Part shown: positions 36,575 through 45,156 of the stretch, piece after piece | Layout of the letters: each line of letters starts with the position of its first letter | Position numbering within the stretch: the first letter of the stretch is position 1 | From: Pleurocapsaceae cyanobacterium CSU_1_1 | GTDB taxonomy: Bacteria; Cyanobacteriota; Cyanobacteriia; Cyanobacteriales; Xenococcaceae | Reading direction: 5' to 3' | DNA length: 64,000 nucleotides | NCBI GenBank assembly: GCA_012034765.1 | Contig: JAAUOU010000006.1 | Location: 1-64,000 of the forward strand | Notes under the pieces: model-generated | Database searches by the model: none | Told to the model about the DNA's origin: nothing | Seen by the model: only the letters and a program-made list of their open reading frames with translations | Translations under genes and position numbers: made by a program

Positions 36575-38479
36575 ATGGTAAGCATCAAACCCTGGCAAAT
36601 AGTAGTTCTAGTGTTGCCGATCGCGACAATCGTTATTTTTTTATTGGTGGCAGCAGGTTCACAAATTCACGACTGGGGTTTGAACTGGATTTGGGGAGTG
36701 GTGGTAGTAATTTTTACCCTGTGGCGGTGGTTATTGGTTAAGTGGACAAAATCACCCTTGGCAGCAATGGAAGAGGCGATCGCCGAAATTAAAGAGGAGT
36801 TAGCGGCAGATTCTCAGCTAAATGTAGCAGCAAATCAAGAACAGCAGATTAATACTGCTCTGCAACAGGTAATCGCCAAAACCAAGGCAGATGAGCCGTT
36901 CTGGTTAGATTGGCAGACTTTTTGGCAACGATGTTTAGAATTGGTTAATGCGATCGCGCAAACTTATCATCCTGAAGTAAAACGCCCTTTACTTAATATT
37001 TATCTGCCCCAAGCTTATGGTTTAATTCGCGGTACAGTAGACGATACGGATCGCGCCATGCAAAAACTATCTCCTGTTTTAAATCGGGTTTCGATTGGAC
37101 AGGCAGTAGAAGCATTTGAGGTTTATCGAAAGCTAGAACCATCCGCACGCAAGTTAGGTCAGGTATTTAATTGGTCGCAATGGTTAATTAATCCATCTGC
37201 CGCTGTCGCTAAACAGGCTACTAGGAAATTTAATAATCAGGCAAATCAAGAGTTATTGGTTAATCTTGGTCAATTAATGCGAGAAGTAGCGTTAAGAAAT
37301 CTAGCCCAACAGGCGATCGCTCTCTATGGGGATGAAGCTATTACTATTCCTCTCCCTGAAGTTACTCCCGATTCTGCTTTACCAAAAGCCCAAACCAAAA
37401 CCCTCAAGGCTATTTTAGAATCAGTTGAACCTGAGACAGTAGTTGCTCAAAAGCCTGTGAATATAATTCTAGTAGGGCGTACTGGGGCAGGAAAAAGTAG
37501 TCTGATTAATACCCTATTCCAAACCGATTTAGCTGAGGTTGATGTTTTACCCAGTACCGATCAAATCAAAAATTACACCTGGAAAACGCCAACTAATGAA
37601 GTTTTAAACTTATTAGATACTCCTGGTTACGAACAGGTAAACCGCCCCGAATTGCGATCGCAAGTATTAGATTATGCAGCCACCGCCGACTTATTATTAC
37701 TAATTACTCCTGCTTTAGATCCTGCTCTCCAGATGGATTTAGATTTTTTGCAGACCCTCAAACAAGATCTGCCAGACTTAAGCGCGATCGGCATTGTGAC
37801 TCAAGTAGATCGCTTGCGCCCAATTCGTGAGTGGAATCCCCCCTATGATTGGCAAGAAGGTACACAGCCTAAAGAAAAGTCTATTCGCGAAGCCACTAGC
37901 TATCGCGTAGAACAACTAGGAGATATCTGCAATCTGATTCTACCAATTGTTACTGAAGATCGGGGTAGTAATCGCGCTGCTTGGAACATAGAAGCATTAT
38001 CGTTAGAGTTAGTTCAAGCGATCGCTCCTAGTAAACAGTTACGTCTGGTGCGTTTCTTGAGAAATCTCGAAGCCCGCAGCAATGCAACTGCCAAGATTAT
38101 CGATCGCTATACTCGTCAGATGGCTACTACTCAAGGTTTAACTTCATTGCTGAAAAGCCCGATCCTGAAATTTATTTCCACCATGACTACAGGAAATCCA
38201 ACCCTTGCCTACATCTTAGCTGAACAAATCCCCGTCGAACAAGCTCCTCTAGTTATGGGCAAACTCCAAATGGCTTATGATCTCTATACCTTGCTCAAGC
38301 CAAACTCTAGTATCAGCAATTTCGATTTGCGCTCAATCTGGTCATTACTCTTGGAAAATAATGAGGTGGGCAACAACAACGCCTGGGCTTTTGGTCATGC
38401 TTTAGTCGAATATTGGACAAAAAATCTTACTTCAGAACAGTTGCGCGATCGCTATAACTTTTATCTCCAGCAAAAATAA
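36575..38479 (+). CDS. Membrane-anchored Era-like GTPase
   Basis: A 634-residue protein with two N-terminal membrane helices (about 4-26 and 32-52), a helical middle region, and a GTPase domain from about residue 293. The G motifs are G1 GRTGAGKSSLIN, G3 LLDTPGYEQ and G4 in VTQVDRL (TQVD for NKxD, a variant form). The rest is helical. It belongs to the 50S ribosome-binding/Era-like GTPases of cyanobacteria. Role unknown, perhaps membrane stress or ribosome related. It is a relative of the gene at 53726-55330, but with a different C-terminus. Confidence 0.82.
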   Translation: MVSIKPWQIVVLVLPIATIVIFLLVAAGSQIHDWGLNWIWGVVVVIFTLWRWLLVKWTKSPLAAMEEAIAEIKEELAADSQLNVAANQEQQINTALQQVIAKTKADEPFWLDWQTFWQRCLELVNAIAQTYHPEVKRPLLNIYLPQAYGLIRGTVDDTDRAMQKLSPVLNRVSIGQAVEAFEVYRKLEPSARKLGQVFNWSQWLINPSAAVAKQATRKFNNQANQELLVNLGQLMREVALRNLAQQAIALYGDEAITIPLPEVTPDSALPKAQTKTLKAILESVEPETVVAQKPVNIILVGRTGAGKSSLINTLFQTDLAEVDVLPSTDQIKNYTWKTPTNEVLNLLDTPGYEQVNRPELRSQVLDYAATADLLLLITPALDPALQMDLDFLQTLKQDLPDLSAIGIVTQVDRLRPIREWNPPYDWQEGTQPKEKSIREATSYRVEQLGDICNLILPIVTEDRGSNRAAWNIEALSLELVQAIAPSKQLRLVRFLRNLEARSNATAKIIDRYTRQMATTQGLTSLLKSPILKFISTMTTGNPTLAYILAEQIPVEQAPLVMGKLQMAYDLYTLLKPNSSISNFDLRSIWSLLLENNEVGNNNAWAFGHALVEYWTKNLTSEQLRDRYNFYLQQK

Positions 38480-38645
38480 ATTCTAACTTTGTAATTTATT
38501 CTGCTTCACAAATTTGTTGTTCTCGATTTGTAAATGCTCTAGCTAAGACCTGATAGTCTTCGGTCTAATTGCTCAATTACAGCAAATTTCGATCTTTCAG
38601 GATTTAGCGATCGCACAATTAGAAAGTCTTGTTCGTTGAGCCACT

Positions 38646-38666
38646 CCCCTAAATAGAATTTAGGGG
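38646..38666 (-). other. Hairpin at the right end of the tnpB element
   Basis: CCCCTAAAT and its complement (38646-38654, 38658-38666) form a nine-base-pair stem with a three-base loop that overlaps the tnpB stop codon. IS605-type right ends carry such a hairpin, and the omega guide RNA of TnpB usually ends near it. The guide would lie in the bases just left of it. Confidence 0.6.
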
Positions 38667-39674
38667 ATTCAGGCTAGGAGTTACAGTTAGCTTATAATCC
38701 AATTGATTTGTCTGGCTAACTATTCCTAACTTTAGGTCAAATTGCTCTGAGGGTGAATGACTCAGCCTACTTTCAGACGCGCTTACTCGTTCGCAATTTT
38801 TTTGAAACTCTTGCCATGCTGACCTTAAGATCGACTCCGACCTTTTCCACTCTTGTTTGGCGAAATGCAACAGCAAGTTATCTTCGTCATTTACATATCT
38901 CGCTAGATAAGCACTGAACAAATCTCGGTGCATAACCACTCCTGTTTGATCACGGTGAACTCTTTGAGACAGAGATTTCTTGATACGATCTCCTGTCAAA
39001 TGAGTTTGTGACAGAGCAGTTTTAAAGAGCGAGAATTTTTGGAATGAACCGCCAGCACTTTCAGCCTTGCGTTTCAATTCCGATTGCACAAAACCAGGGG
39101 ACTTAGCTTTTATAGCTTTGCCATATCTCTTTTGCCATCCTTTAACAGAAACATTTTCTGTTTTTATTTGGTTGCCATGACGTAGGATCTCATTGACAAT
39201 TTTACGGTTCTGGCTTTTGGCATAAGCAGTTTTTTTGCGGTCTAATTCTCGCTTTTTAGCTGCTGTTTGGTAATAAGCTTTTGAATTGTTCCATCGGGGT
39301 CTTCCTTTTATATTTATTCCTTTTTTGGTTATGGTTTTACGACCTTTTTTTGCTTCAAAGTCAGGGTAAAAATTGCTGGGATTATTTGCTCTTTTTGAGC
39401 GTTCCATTTTACGCTGCAAACACGCTTTTTTGCCTTTGATAAGTAGGAACGTTTTCAGCCAAAGGTAGTAGCCCTGCTCTATCGTCACCAACAAATGCAA
39501 TGTTGCTAATGTTGAGATCTAATCCGATTAAACCTTCGGATATATAGTTTTGAGGCTTTTGATATGGTTGTCCTTCGACAATTAATTGTACGTACCAACG
39601 ACGTTTCCCATTCAAGTTACGCCATAAAATACGACAATATTTGATCTGGGAATTAAGCCCATGTTTAATTACAG
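38649..39674 (-). pseudogene. tnpB: IS605/IS1341-type TnpB remnant, 5'-truncated and frameshifted
   Basis: TnpB is an RNA-guided nuclease carried by IS605-like elements. What remains is the second half in two frames. The first part has the WED-like IKYCRILWRNLNGKRRWYVQL and the RuvC-I Asp in GLIGLDLNISNIAFVG. The second has QRKMERSKRANNPSN, the RuvC-II Glu in IKTENVSVKGWQKRYG, and the end LSQRVHRDQTGVVMHRDLFSAYLARYV. The frames meet at an A6 tract near 39425 (one A too many). The zinc-finger cysteines are missing, as in one cyanobacterial subgroup. Upstream it is cut by the terminal repeat of the IS1634-like element. The stop overlaps a hairpin at 38646-38666. Confidence 0.82.
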
Positions 39675-39804
39675 CCCACATCCAGCAGCCCCACAAATGA
39701 AATACATCTGAAATCGTGCTGGAAAAGAGATGGAATAAAGAAAAAGAACAAGAATTAACTTGATGGAGTGAGAATGAGGGAAAATTTAGTCGAGCGCGAT
39801 CGTT

Positions 39805-41061
39805 TCAGTCCCCATTTTGTTGCTCTTTATATTTTTTGAGCATTTGATCGCAACTAAACGATTCACGATCTAAGCGATTAGTGGCAATAATAAATCTGCC
39901 TGCTCGATTTTTAAATAACTCAATGGATTCAGAATTGGCTTGAATTACTCCAGTTATCTGATAAGTATTCTCCTGATTTTCTGTAATTTTGATGTCATCA
40001 ATTAGATAAAATTTTAGTTTAGACTGGATTAATTTTAAATTTAATTTTGCTTCGGTATCACTCATAAAATTTTGCTGTGACAGCTTAGTTAGTTTTTGGC
40101 AAATTGATTGAGATTCTTTAGTAATCTTTTTCTCTAGAGAAGCTAAATCTGATTCTCTTCTCGCTTCACTTTTGACTACTAACCATCTTTGGCTTATTCC
40201 ACCATAATTACTTTCTCTTTCTACCCATGAATAACCAGATATCTCACTGTTTTTAAACTCTGAATTCTTAACGGTACTCACCAGATTTTTCGCCTCTTTT
40301 ATTGAGAGGGGAACTCTGGTTAACCATTTGATCTGCTTGAGTAGTTCTAAGTTATCTTTGCTGTATAAAGCACTATCTCCTACTATTGTTGTATCTAAAT
40401 TTATTTTTTTCCTATAATCTTGTGCTATGTTTCCAAAAGCTTTTTTATCACTTTGATTCCCCGATGCTGCTTCAATAAATACTGGAATATTGCCATCTCC
40501 AGTGACGATTAAGTCTACAATAAATTGTTTTAAATCTGGTCGATGATCTCTCGAATAACCATGAGTGATGGTAATTGGTATTGGTTCACTGTCTTGCTCT
40601 GACTCTTTTTTCGTTAATTTATCCTCAGAATAAATGGCTTGATTATATTGACCGTGAACGGAAAATGAACTCGAATCTAAATGAGAAAAATCAAGATTTA
40701 TTTGATATTTTTTGGCTGCTACTAGGGCAATTAAGAGAAATAATTCTGACATTCCATAGTCGTAGAGTTTATCCATTACTCTCCCTATTTTATGCTCATT
40801 TAAATGCTCTGGTAAGATTCCTTTACCAAAGAGATGTTCTGTTGCTTTGTCTTCAAAGAATTGAGGAAATAAATATAGTGGTTGAGAGACAAATCCTAAT
40901 CCATTTAGAATAATTGCCTTGACGATTTCTCCTGAATTAACTATCTCTTGTTCTTCTATCCCTAATTCTTGATTAATGATATTTATGATGTCAAGTTCAT
41001 CAATTATTCCTGCTATTATTCCTAAATGGTTAATGGTTTTAATTTTTATTCCTTTTAACAC
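39805..41061 (-). CDS. IS1634-family DDE transposase, C-terminally truncated
   Basis: A 418-residue transposase. It starts MLKGIKIKTINHLGIIAGIIDEL (the DUF4277-type N-terminus), has the first catalytic Asp in SHLDSSSFSVHGQY and the second in TIVGDSALYSKDNLELL, and ends MLKKYKEQQNGD. In the family, the stretch after YKxQQ carries the third acidic residue (VExGFRxLK). It is replaced here by NGD-stop, so about 100 residues or more and the catalytic Glu are lost. The protein is probably inactive, and the element non-autonomous. Confidence 0.82.
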   Translation of the reverse strand: MLKGIKIKTINHLGIIAGIIDELDIINIINQELGIEEQEIVNSGEIVKAIILNGLGFVSQPLYLFPQFFEDKATEHLFGKGILPEHLNEHKIGRVMDKLYDYGMSELFLLIALVAAKKYQINLDFSHLDSSSFSVHGQYNQAIYSEDKLTKKESEQDSEPIPITITHGYSRDHRPDLKQFIVDLIVTGDGNIPVFIEAASGNQSDKKAFGNIAQDYRKKINLDTTIVGDSALYSKDNLELLKQIKWLTRVPLSIKEAKNLVSTVKNSEFKNSEISGYSWVERESNYGGISQRWLVVKSEARRESDLASLEKKITKESQSICQKLTKLSQQNFMSDTEAKLNLKLIQSKLKFYLIDDIKITENQENTYQITGVIQANSESIELFKNRAGRFIIATNRLDRESFSCDQMLKKYKEQQNGD

Positions 41062-41155
41062 TTTTTTTTAATAATTTGTCTGGTTTTTATCGTTCAAAAT
41101 TATCTTGATTTTTCCCTAATTATTCTGGATAATTAGCTACTTAATTACTCTACTC

Positions 41156-41184
41156 ATTCTCATGAAGCAACCCTTCATGAGAAT
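41156..41184. repeat. 12-base-pair perfect hairpin inside the IS element
   Basis: ATTCTCATGAAG (41156-41167), a five-base loop CAACC, and the complement CTTCATGAGAAT (41173-41184). It lies between the transposase start and the right end of the element and may limit read-through into the transposase gene from outside promoters. Confidence 0.7.
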
Positions 41185-41436
41185 AGCTCTTGTCGAACCC
41201 ATTACTTTGGCTGTAATTTTACCTCCTTTTCACCCTCTGTCAGAGATTCTGGTTTCAGTTTTCCATTTCATCCTGGTTGAACTCTGATTTCGGATATACT
41301 TCACCTGTGGGGCTGATGAATGTGGGTTAAAATGCCTCGTCTCGCTTTTCCACCCCGATATAAATACCGCTTCGCTTCGGGGCTACCAAGCTCGTCGCAC
41401 TATCTCGTGTATTTTTTCAATTACTTAACCTTACTA

Positions 41437-42930
41437 TTATTGACATAAATCGGCATTCCAGTCTTGATGTCCACGCCCTGATTGACATTTAAACTGTTCT
41501 CCAGCCCACACTATCTGCCACTTTTTAGCAGTTGCTTCGCCGTAAGGGGCAAATTCAATTAAATAACGCCTCCCCGCAACAGAATCATCAGTTAAGTTGG
41601 TCTGAGTGATATTCACGGTAGCCAAATTATCATCATATTCAACCTCAACTTCTTGTGCCGATTTAGCCAGTTCGGTTAAGCCTAATGCGGATAAAGCGAT
41701 CGCCTGGGGATCTTTGCCAATTGAAATAGGTTTATCAATCTGTGTTTGGGCAGTTTGAATTGTTTGTTGGTGTTCCTGATTAATCCAATATTTATTGACG
41801 GGAATAACTCGGTAATTATCTTTAATACGAAGCTGTTGCTTTGGTTGAGAGTTATCCGTCGACCACAAGTTAATTAAAGAATTACGATCTATTTGATTTT
41901 TTACTCTTGCCAGAAGCTGATTTTGGGGACTAAAAGCCATGATGCTAGTTTTTTGCCCTAGTTTAAGCGTATTTCTCAGAGGTAATCCTGTAACTAAACT
42001 ACTGATGGTGGCAGAATGGAAGTTGCCAGCGATTAGTTGACCATTGGCACTCAGGCTAAATACCCCATCATTGCTATAAAGATTGTTATTTTTTTTCGTG
42101 ATTGTTCCTTGATGCCAATTCCAGACGTTGATTTTGCCGTCGTAACTACTGCTGATTAATTGTTCACCATTGGGCGTAAATTCGAGTTGGGCAATATCGT
42201 TTACATGGCCATCTAAAGTTTTAAGTAGTTCAGGCTTTGCTGGATCTAGTTGCCATAGTTGAATTTGATTGCTTTGTTCTTGTTTTCCTGAAACATTCGC
42301 ATTTACCGTCGCCATGACTGTGCCGTCAGGACTAAGAGCGATCGCTTCTACAGCAGACTCGGAAGCAAATTTAAATAACTTTTTGCCCTCAGGAAAACTC
42401 CAGGCGGTTATGCCAGCATCACAAGCACCATAAAGAATTTTGCCAGATCCATCAAATAAGATTTGTTTGCAGCCATCTGATTCATCGAGGTTTAATACCA
42501 CCTCTCCTGTCATAACATCACGCACCATAATTGCTTGATCGGCACGTAATAATCCTTGACTCCAAGTGGAGGTTGCCAAAAAACGACTGTTGGGACTAAA
42601 AGCGATCGCTGTTGGGGCAATTTCTAAACCTATGTCGCTGGCATAGTGTCCTGGTAAAACTCGCTGGATTGCTCCCATATTCATGTTCCAAAGGGTAGTC
42701 TGACTTGCACCGACGCTAGCTAATAATTGACCATTAGGACTAAATTTAAGGGCGTTTACTGGTGTTGTCGACTCTAAACTACCAACTAAAACTGCATTTT
42801 CCCATGCTGAAGACAATTGTTGGCGCAGATTCCCCCAGGAATTATTCTTAGTTTGCGCCTTAATCGACAACTGTAAACTCAAGGCGATCGCGATCGCCGT
42901 AAAATATTTTAAATAACGTTTACTATTCAT
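41437..42930 (-). CDS. Exported WD40-repeat protein
   Basis: A 497-residue protein with an N-terminal signal peptide (YLKYFTAIAIALSLQLSIKAQ, cleavage likely after KAQ). It is followed by a beta propeller of about six or seven WD-type repeats, for example VNALKFSPNGQLLASVGASQTTLWNM, AIALSPDGTVMATV and IAQLEFTPNGEQLISSSYDGKINVWNW. A C-terminal domain (about 400-497) contains four Cys that are likely paired in the periplasm. It probably serves as a protein-binding platform; the partner is unknown. Confidence 0.85.
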   Translation of the reverse strand: MNSKRYLKYFTAIAIALSLQLSIKAQTKNNSWGNLRQQLSSAWENAVLVGSLESTTPVNALKFSPNGQLLASVGASQTTLWNMNMGAIQRVLPGHYASDIGLEIAPTAIAFSPNSRFLATSTWSQGLLRADQAIMVRDVMTGEVVLNLDESDGCKQILFDGSGKILYGACDAGITAWSFPEGKKLFKFASESAVEAIALSPDGTVMATVNANVSGKQEQSNQIQLWQLDPAKPELLKTLDGHVNDIAQLEFTPNGEQLISSSYDGKINVWNWHQGTITKKNNNLYSNDGVFSLSANGQLIAGNFHSATISSLVTGLPLRNTLKLGQKTSIMAFSPQNQLLARVKNQIDRNSLINLWSTDNSQPKQQLRIKDNYRVIPVNKYWINQEHQQTIQTAQTQIDKPISIGKDPQAIALSALGLTELAKSAQEVEVEYDDNLATVNITQTNLTDDSVAGRRYLIEFAPYGEATAKKWQIVWAGEQFKCQSGRGHQDWNADLCQ

Positions 42931-42987
42931 TAATACTGCTATTGTCTCAAACTAATCTGCTGTATATATTTTTGGTTGTGTTCGCCC

Positions 42988-43953
42988 CTAGGATGGGATG
43001 ATTGGCTTGTTACGTAAACAATATAAAACTAATAAACAGAATATACTCGTCCCCACTAAATACTTAATGGGACTTGGGATTATAGGACTAGGAGAAAAAA
43101 AACCTTCAATTGTTCCAGCTATGATCAACATGGGAATAATTCCCATCACTAGCTGTGCTGCTTTAGTACCGTTTGTTTTCAAAGCATCTATTCGTTTCAA
43201 TTTACCAGGAAAGATCATCCCTTTACCGATTAATAATCCTGCGCCACCAGCCAGAAAGATTGCAGGTAATTCTAAAGAACCGTGGGGAAAGACAAACGCC
43301 CAAAAAGGATAAGCTAGATTGTTTTTACCAACTAAAGTGGCGATCGCCCCAATAGACAACCCATTATAAGCAATTACAAATATTGTGTATAGTCCTGCGG
43401 TAATGCCTCCTGCGATCGCGCCAAAAGCAACTGACAGATTATTAATTGTAATATTACTAGAGGCTAAGGGTTCAGTCCCCACTATCGAACCCATCCAGAG
43501 TTCTCCATCTTCTTCTACAATTTTGACAATGTTATCGGGAACAGTAATAGCAATAAAAGTCGGATCGCGCCAACCATACCACCAGGCAATGATGGCAGTT
43601 AAACAAAAGATACCTGTGGCGATCGCAATATAAGTCCAGCTATCTTGTACCACTTGAGGAAACCCCCAGAGATAAAACTCTTTGACCTGTTGCCATTCCT
43701 GACGTTGAGAACCCTGGTATATTTGGTTATAACCACGAGCTGTCAGCTTTTGTAAATCTTGGATTAAGATATTGCCAACTTTGTTCGTCCGCGCCCTAGC
43801 TAAATCGGCGGAAACAGAGCGATACAGACTAGCTAGATCTTTAATTTCCGTAGCAGATAGAGATTTAATTCCCTGCTTTTCCGCCTGCTGTAGCAACCCG
43901 TCCAAACGCTTCCAGTTTGGTTCTCTTCTGGCAATCCAACGTTGAACATGCAT
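42988..43953 (-). CDS. Stage II sporulation protein M (SpoIIM)-family membrane protein
   Basis: A 321-residue protein of the SpoIIM family, common in non-sporulating bacteria. The opening HVQRWIARREPNWKRLDGLLQQAE and LASLYRSVSADLARART are typical. About five membrane helices follow, with SIGAIATLVGKNNLAYPFWAFVFPHGSLELPAIFLAGGAGLLIGKG in pieces as the conserved core (PHG-E-P). In other bacteria it is linked to MoxR-type ATPase clusters; here no such gene adjoins. Its role is not known. Confidence 0.88.
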   Translation of the reverse strand: MHVQRWIARREPNWKRLDGLLQQAEKQGIKSLSATEIKDLASLYRSVSADLARARTNKVGNILIQDLQKLTARGYNQIYQGSQRQEWQQVKEFYLWGFPQVVQDSWTYIAIATGIFCLTAIIAWWYGWRDPTFIAITVPDNIVKIVEEDGELWMGSIVGTEPLASSNITINNLSVAFGAIAGGITAGLYTIFVIAYNGLSIGAIATLVGKNNLAYPFWAFVFPHGSLELPAIFLAGGAGLLIGKGMIFPGKLKRIDALKTNGTKAAQLVMGIIPMLIIAGTIEGFFSPSPIIPSPIKYLVGTSIFCLLVLYCLRNKPIIPS

Positions 43954-44092
43954 ATTGTTCTACATAAAACTAGATCAGTTATAGCAAAAGCAGGCAGGAT
44001 TTAAATAGTTAATTGCTTGAGTAGAAGTGGCAGGGTGAAACAAAAGTTCGTCTAATTTAAGTACATATAAAAATTTTTAGAACAAGGAGTTT

Positions 44093-44983
44093 ATGCTGAT
44101 TGTCATTTGTGGGGCGACGGCTAGCGGGAAATCAGGGTTGGCGCTAGAAATTGCCCAGCGTTTGGATTCTGTCATTATTAGCGCCGATTCTCGCCAAATA
44201 TATCGAGAGTTTGATCTTGGTACGGCAAAGCCAACAGAGGTAGAACAAAAGCTAGTCCCTCACTATCAAATAGATATTTGTGACCCAACAGAGGTATTAA
44301 CTCTGGCAGAATATCAGCAGCAAACACAGAAATTAATTGCTCATCATCAATCCAGAATTCCTTTGCTAGTTGGTGGGACAGGACTATATTTAGACTCGAT
44401 CGCTAAAGGCTTAAAAATTCCGCGAGTATCTCCTCAACCCGAATTACGATCGCAACTAGCTTCTTTAGGACAGGCGCAAATTCACGCCTGGTTGACTCAA
44501 GTTGACCCCATAGCAGCCCTTAAAATTCATCCTCATGACCAATTCAGAACTCTAAGAGCGTTAGAAGTCTATTACGCTACAGGAATACCTATTTCAGCTC
44601 AACAGGGTGAAAATCCCCCTAATTATCCAATTTTGCAGATTGGTTTGGATTGTCCAGTAGATGTTTTAGATCGCCGTATCGCCTCTCGTGTCCAACAAAT
44701 GATTGACATGGGACTAGTTACAGAAGTTGAGTATCTCTGTCATAAGTATGGTCAGGAGTTATCCCTCCTCAGTACTTTAGGTTATGCCGAGATTAAACAA
44801 TATCTGGCTGGGGAGTTCAATTTAGAAGAGGCGATCGCTTTAACCGTAACCCACACTCGTCAGTTTGCTAAACGTCAACGTACTTGGTTTAACAAGAATC
44901 AACAGATTATTTGGTTTGATAATAATAGTCCCGATCTCATTGAGAAAGTTTGGTGTAAGATTCAAGAATTTATTGCTCAGTAG
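44093..44983 (+). CDS. miaA: tRNA dimethylallyltransferase
   Basis: MiaA transfers a dimethylallyl group to N6 of A37 in tRNAs that read codons starting with U. The 296 residues hold the P-loop GATASGKSGLALEIA, ISADSRQIYREFDLGTAKP, the LVGGTGLYLDSIAKGL motif and the C-terminal TRQFAKRQRTWFNK. The length is typical. ATG follows an AAGGAG ribosome site. It is a single-gene unit. Confidence 0.96.
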   Translation: MLIVICGATASGKSGLALEIAQRLDSVIISADSRQIYREFDLGTAKPTEVEQKLVPHYQIDICDPTEVLTLAEYQQQTQKLIAHHQSRIPLLVGGTGLYLDSIAKGLKIPRVSPQPELRSQLASLGQAQIHAWLTQVDPIAALKIHPHDQFRTLRALEVYYATGIPISAQQGENPPNYPILQIGLDCPVDVLDRRIASRVQQMIDMGLVTEVEYLCHKYGQELSLLSTLGYAEIKQYLAGEFNLEEAIALTVTHTRQFAKRQRTWFNKNQQIIWFDNNSPDLIEKVWCKIQEFIAQ

Positions 44984-45156
44984 TCGTACAAAATAAATTT
45001 CTTGGTTGCAACAGGGGAAAGTCGAATGATTTGCTTTATATTACATTTTGAAGTTTGATATCACACTCAGTCTCTGATTATTGTCACTGCCTCTGGTTAA
45101 TTGTAAAGAGATGATGAAGCGATACATCAAACATCAAGAGAAAAAAAGATAAGTAT

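Larger units (their letters stand above)
39675..41326 (-). mobile_element. IS1634-like element with terminal inverted repeats
   Basis: The two ends are 41-base inverted repeats, 39675-39715 and 41286-41326, matching at 34 of 41 positions and both beginning CCCACAT when read inward. Similarity continues weakly inside. They enclose one transposase gene on the minus strand, for a total of 1652 bases, a normal size for this family. The left end abuts the tnpB remnant in its coding sequence. I see no clear target duplication (TTACAG against TTAAAA), so the flank may have been rearranged after insertion. Confidence 0.7.

Noticed and set aside
39675-39696. First codons MWGCWMWAV of the open tnpB frame taken as native TnpB sequence
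   Set aside because: These bases belong to the terminal inverted repeat shared with 41286-41326; tnpB similarity begins only after them.
39802-39813. GTTTCAGTCCCC, like the start of a cyanobacterial CRISPR repeat
   Set aside because: Only one copy is present, with no spacer array around it; it is inside the IS element at the transposase end.
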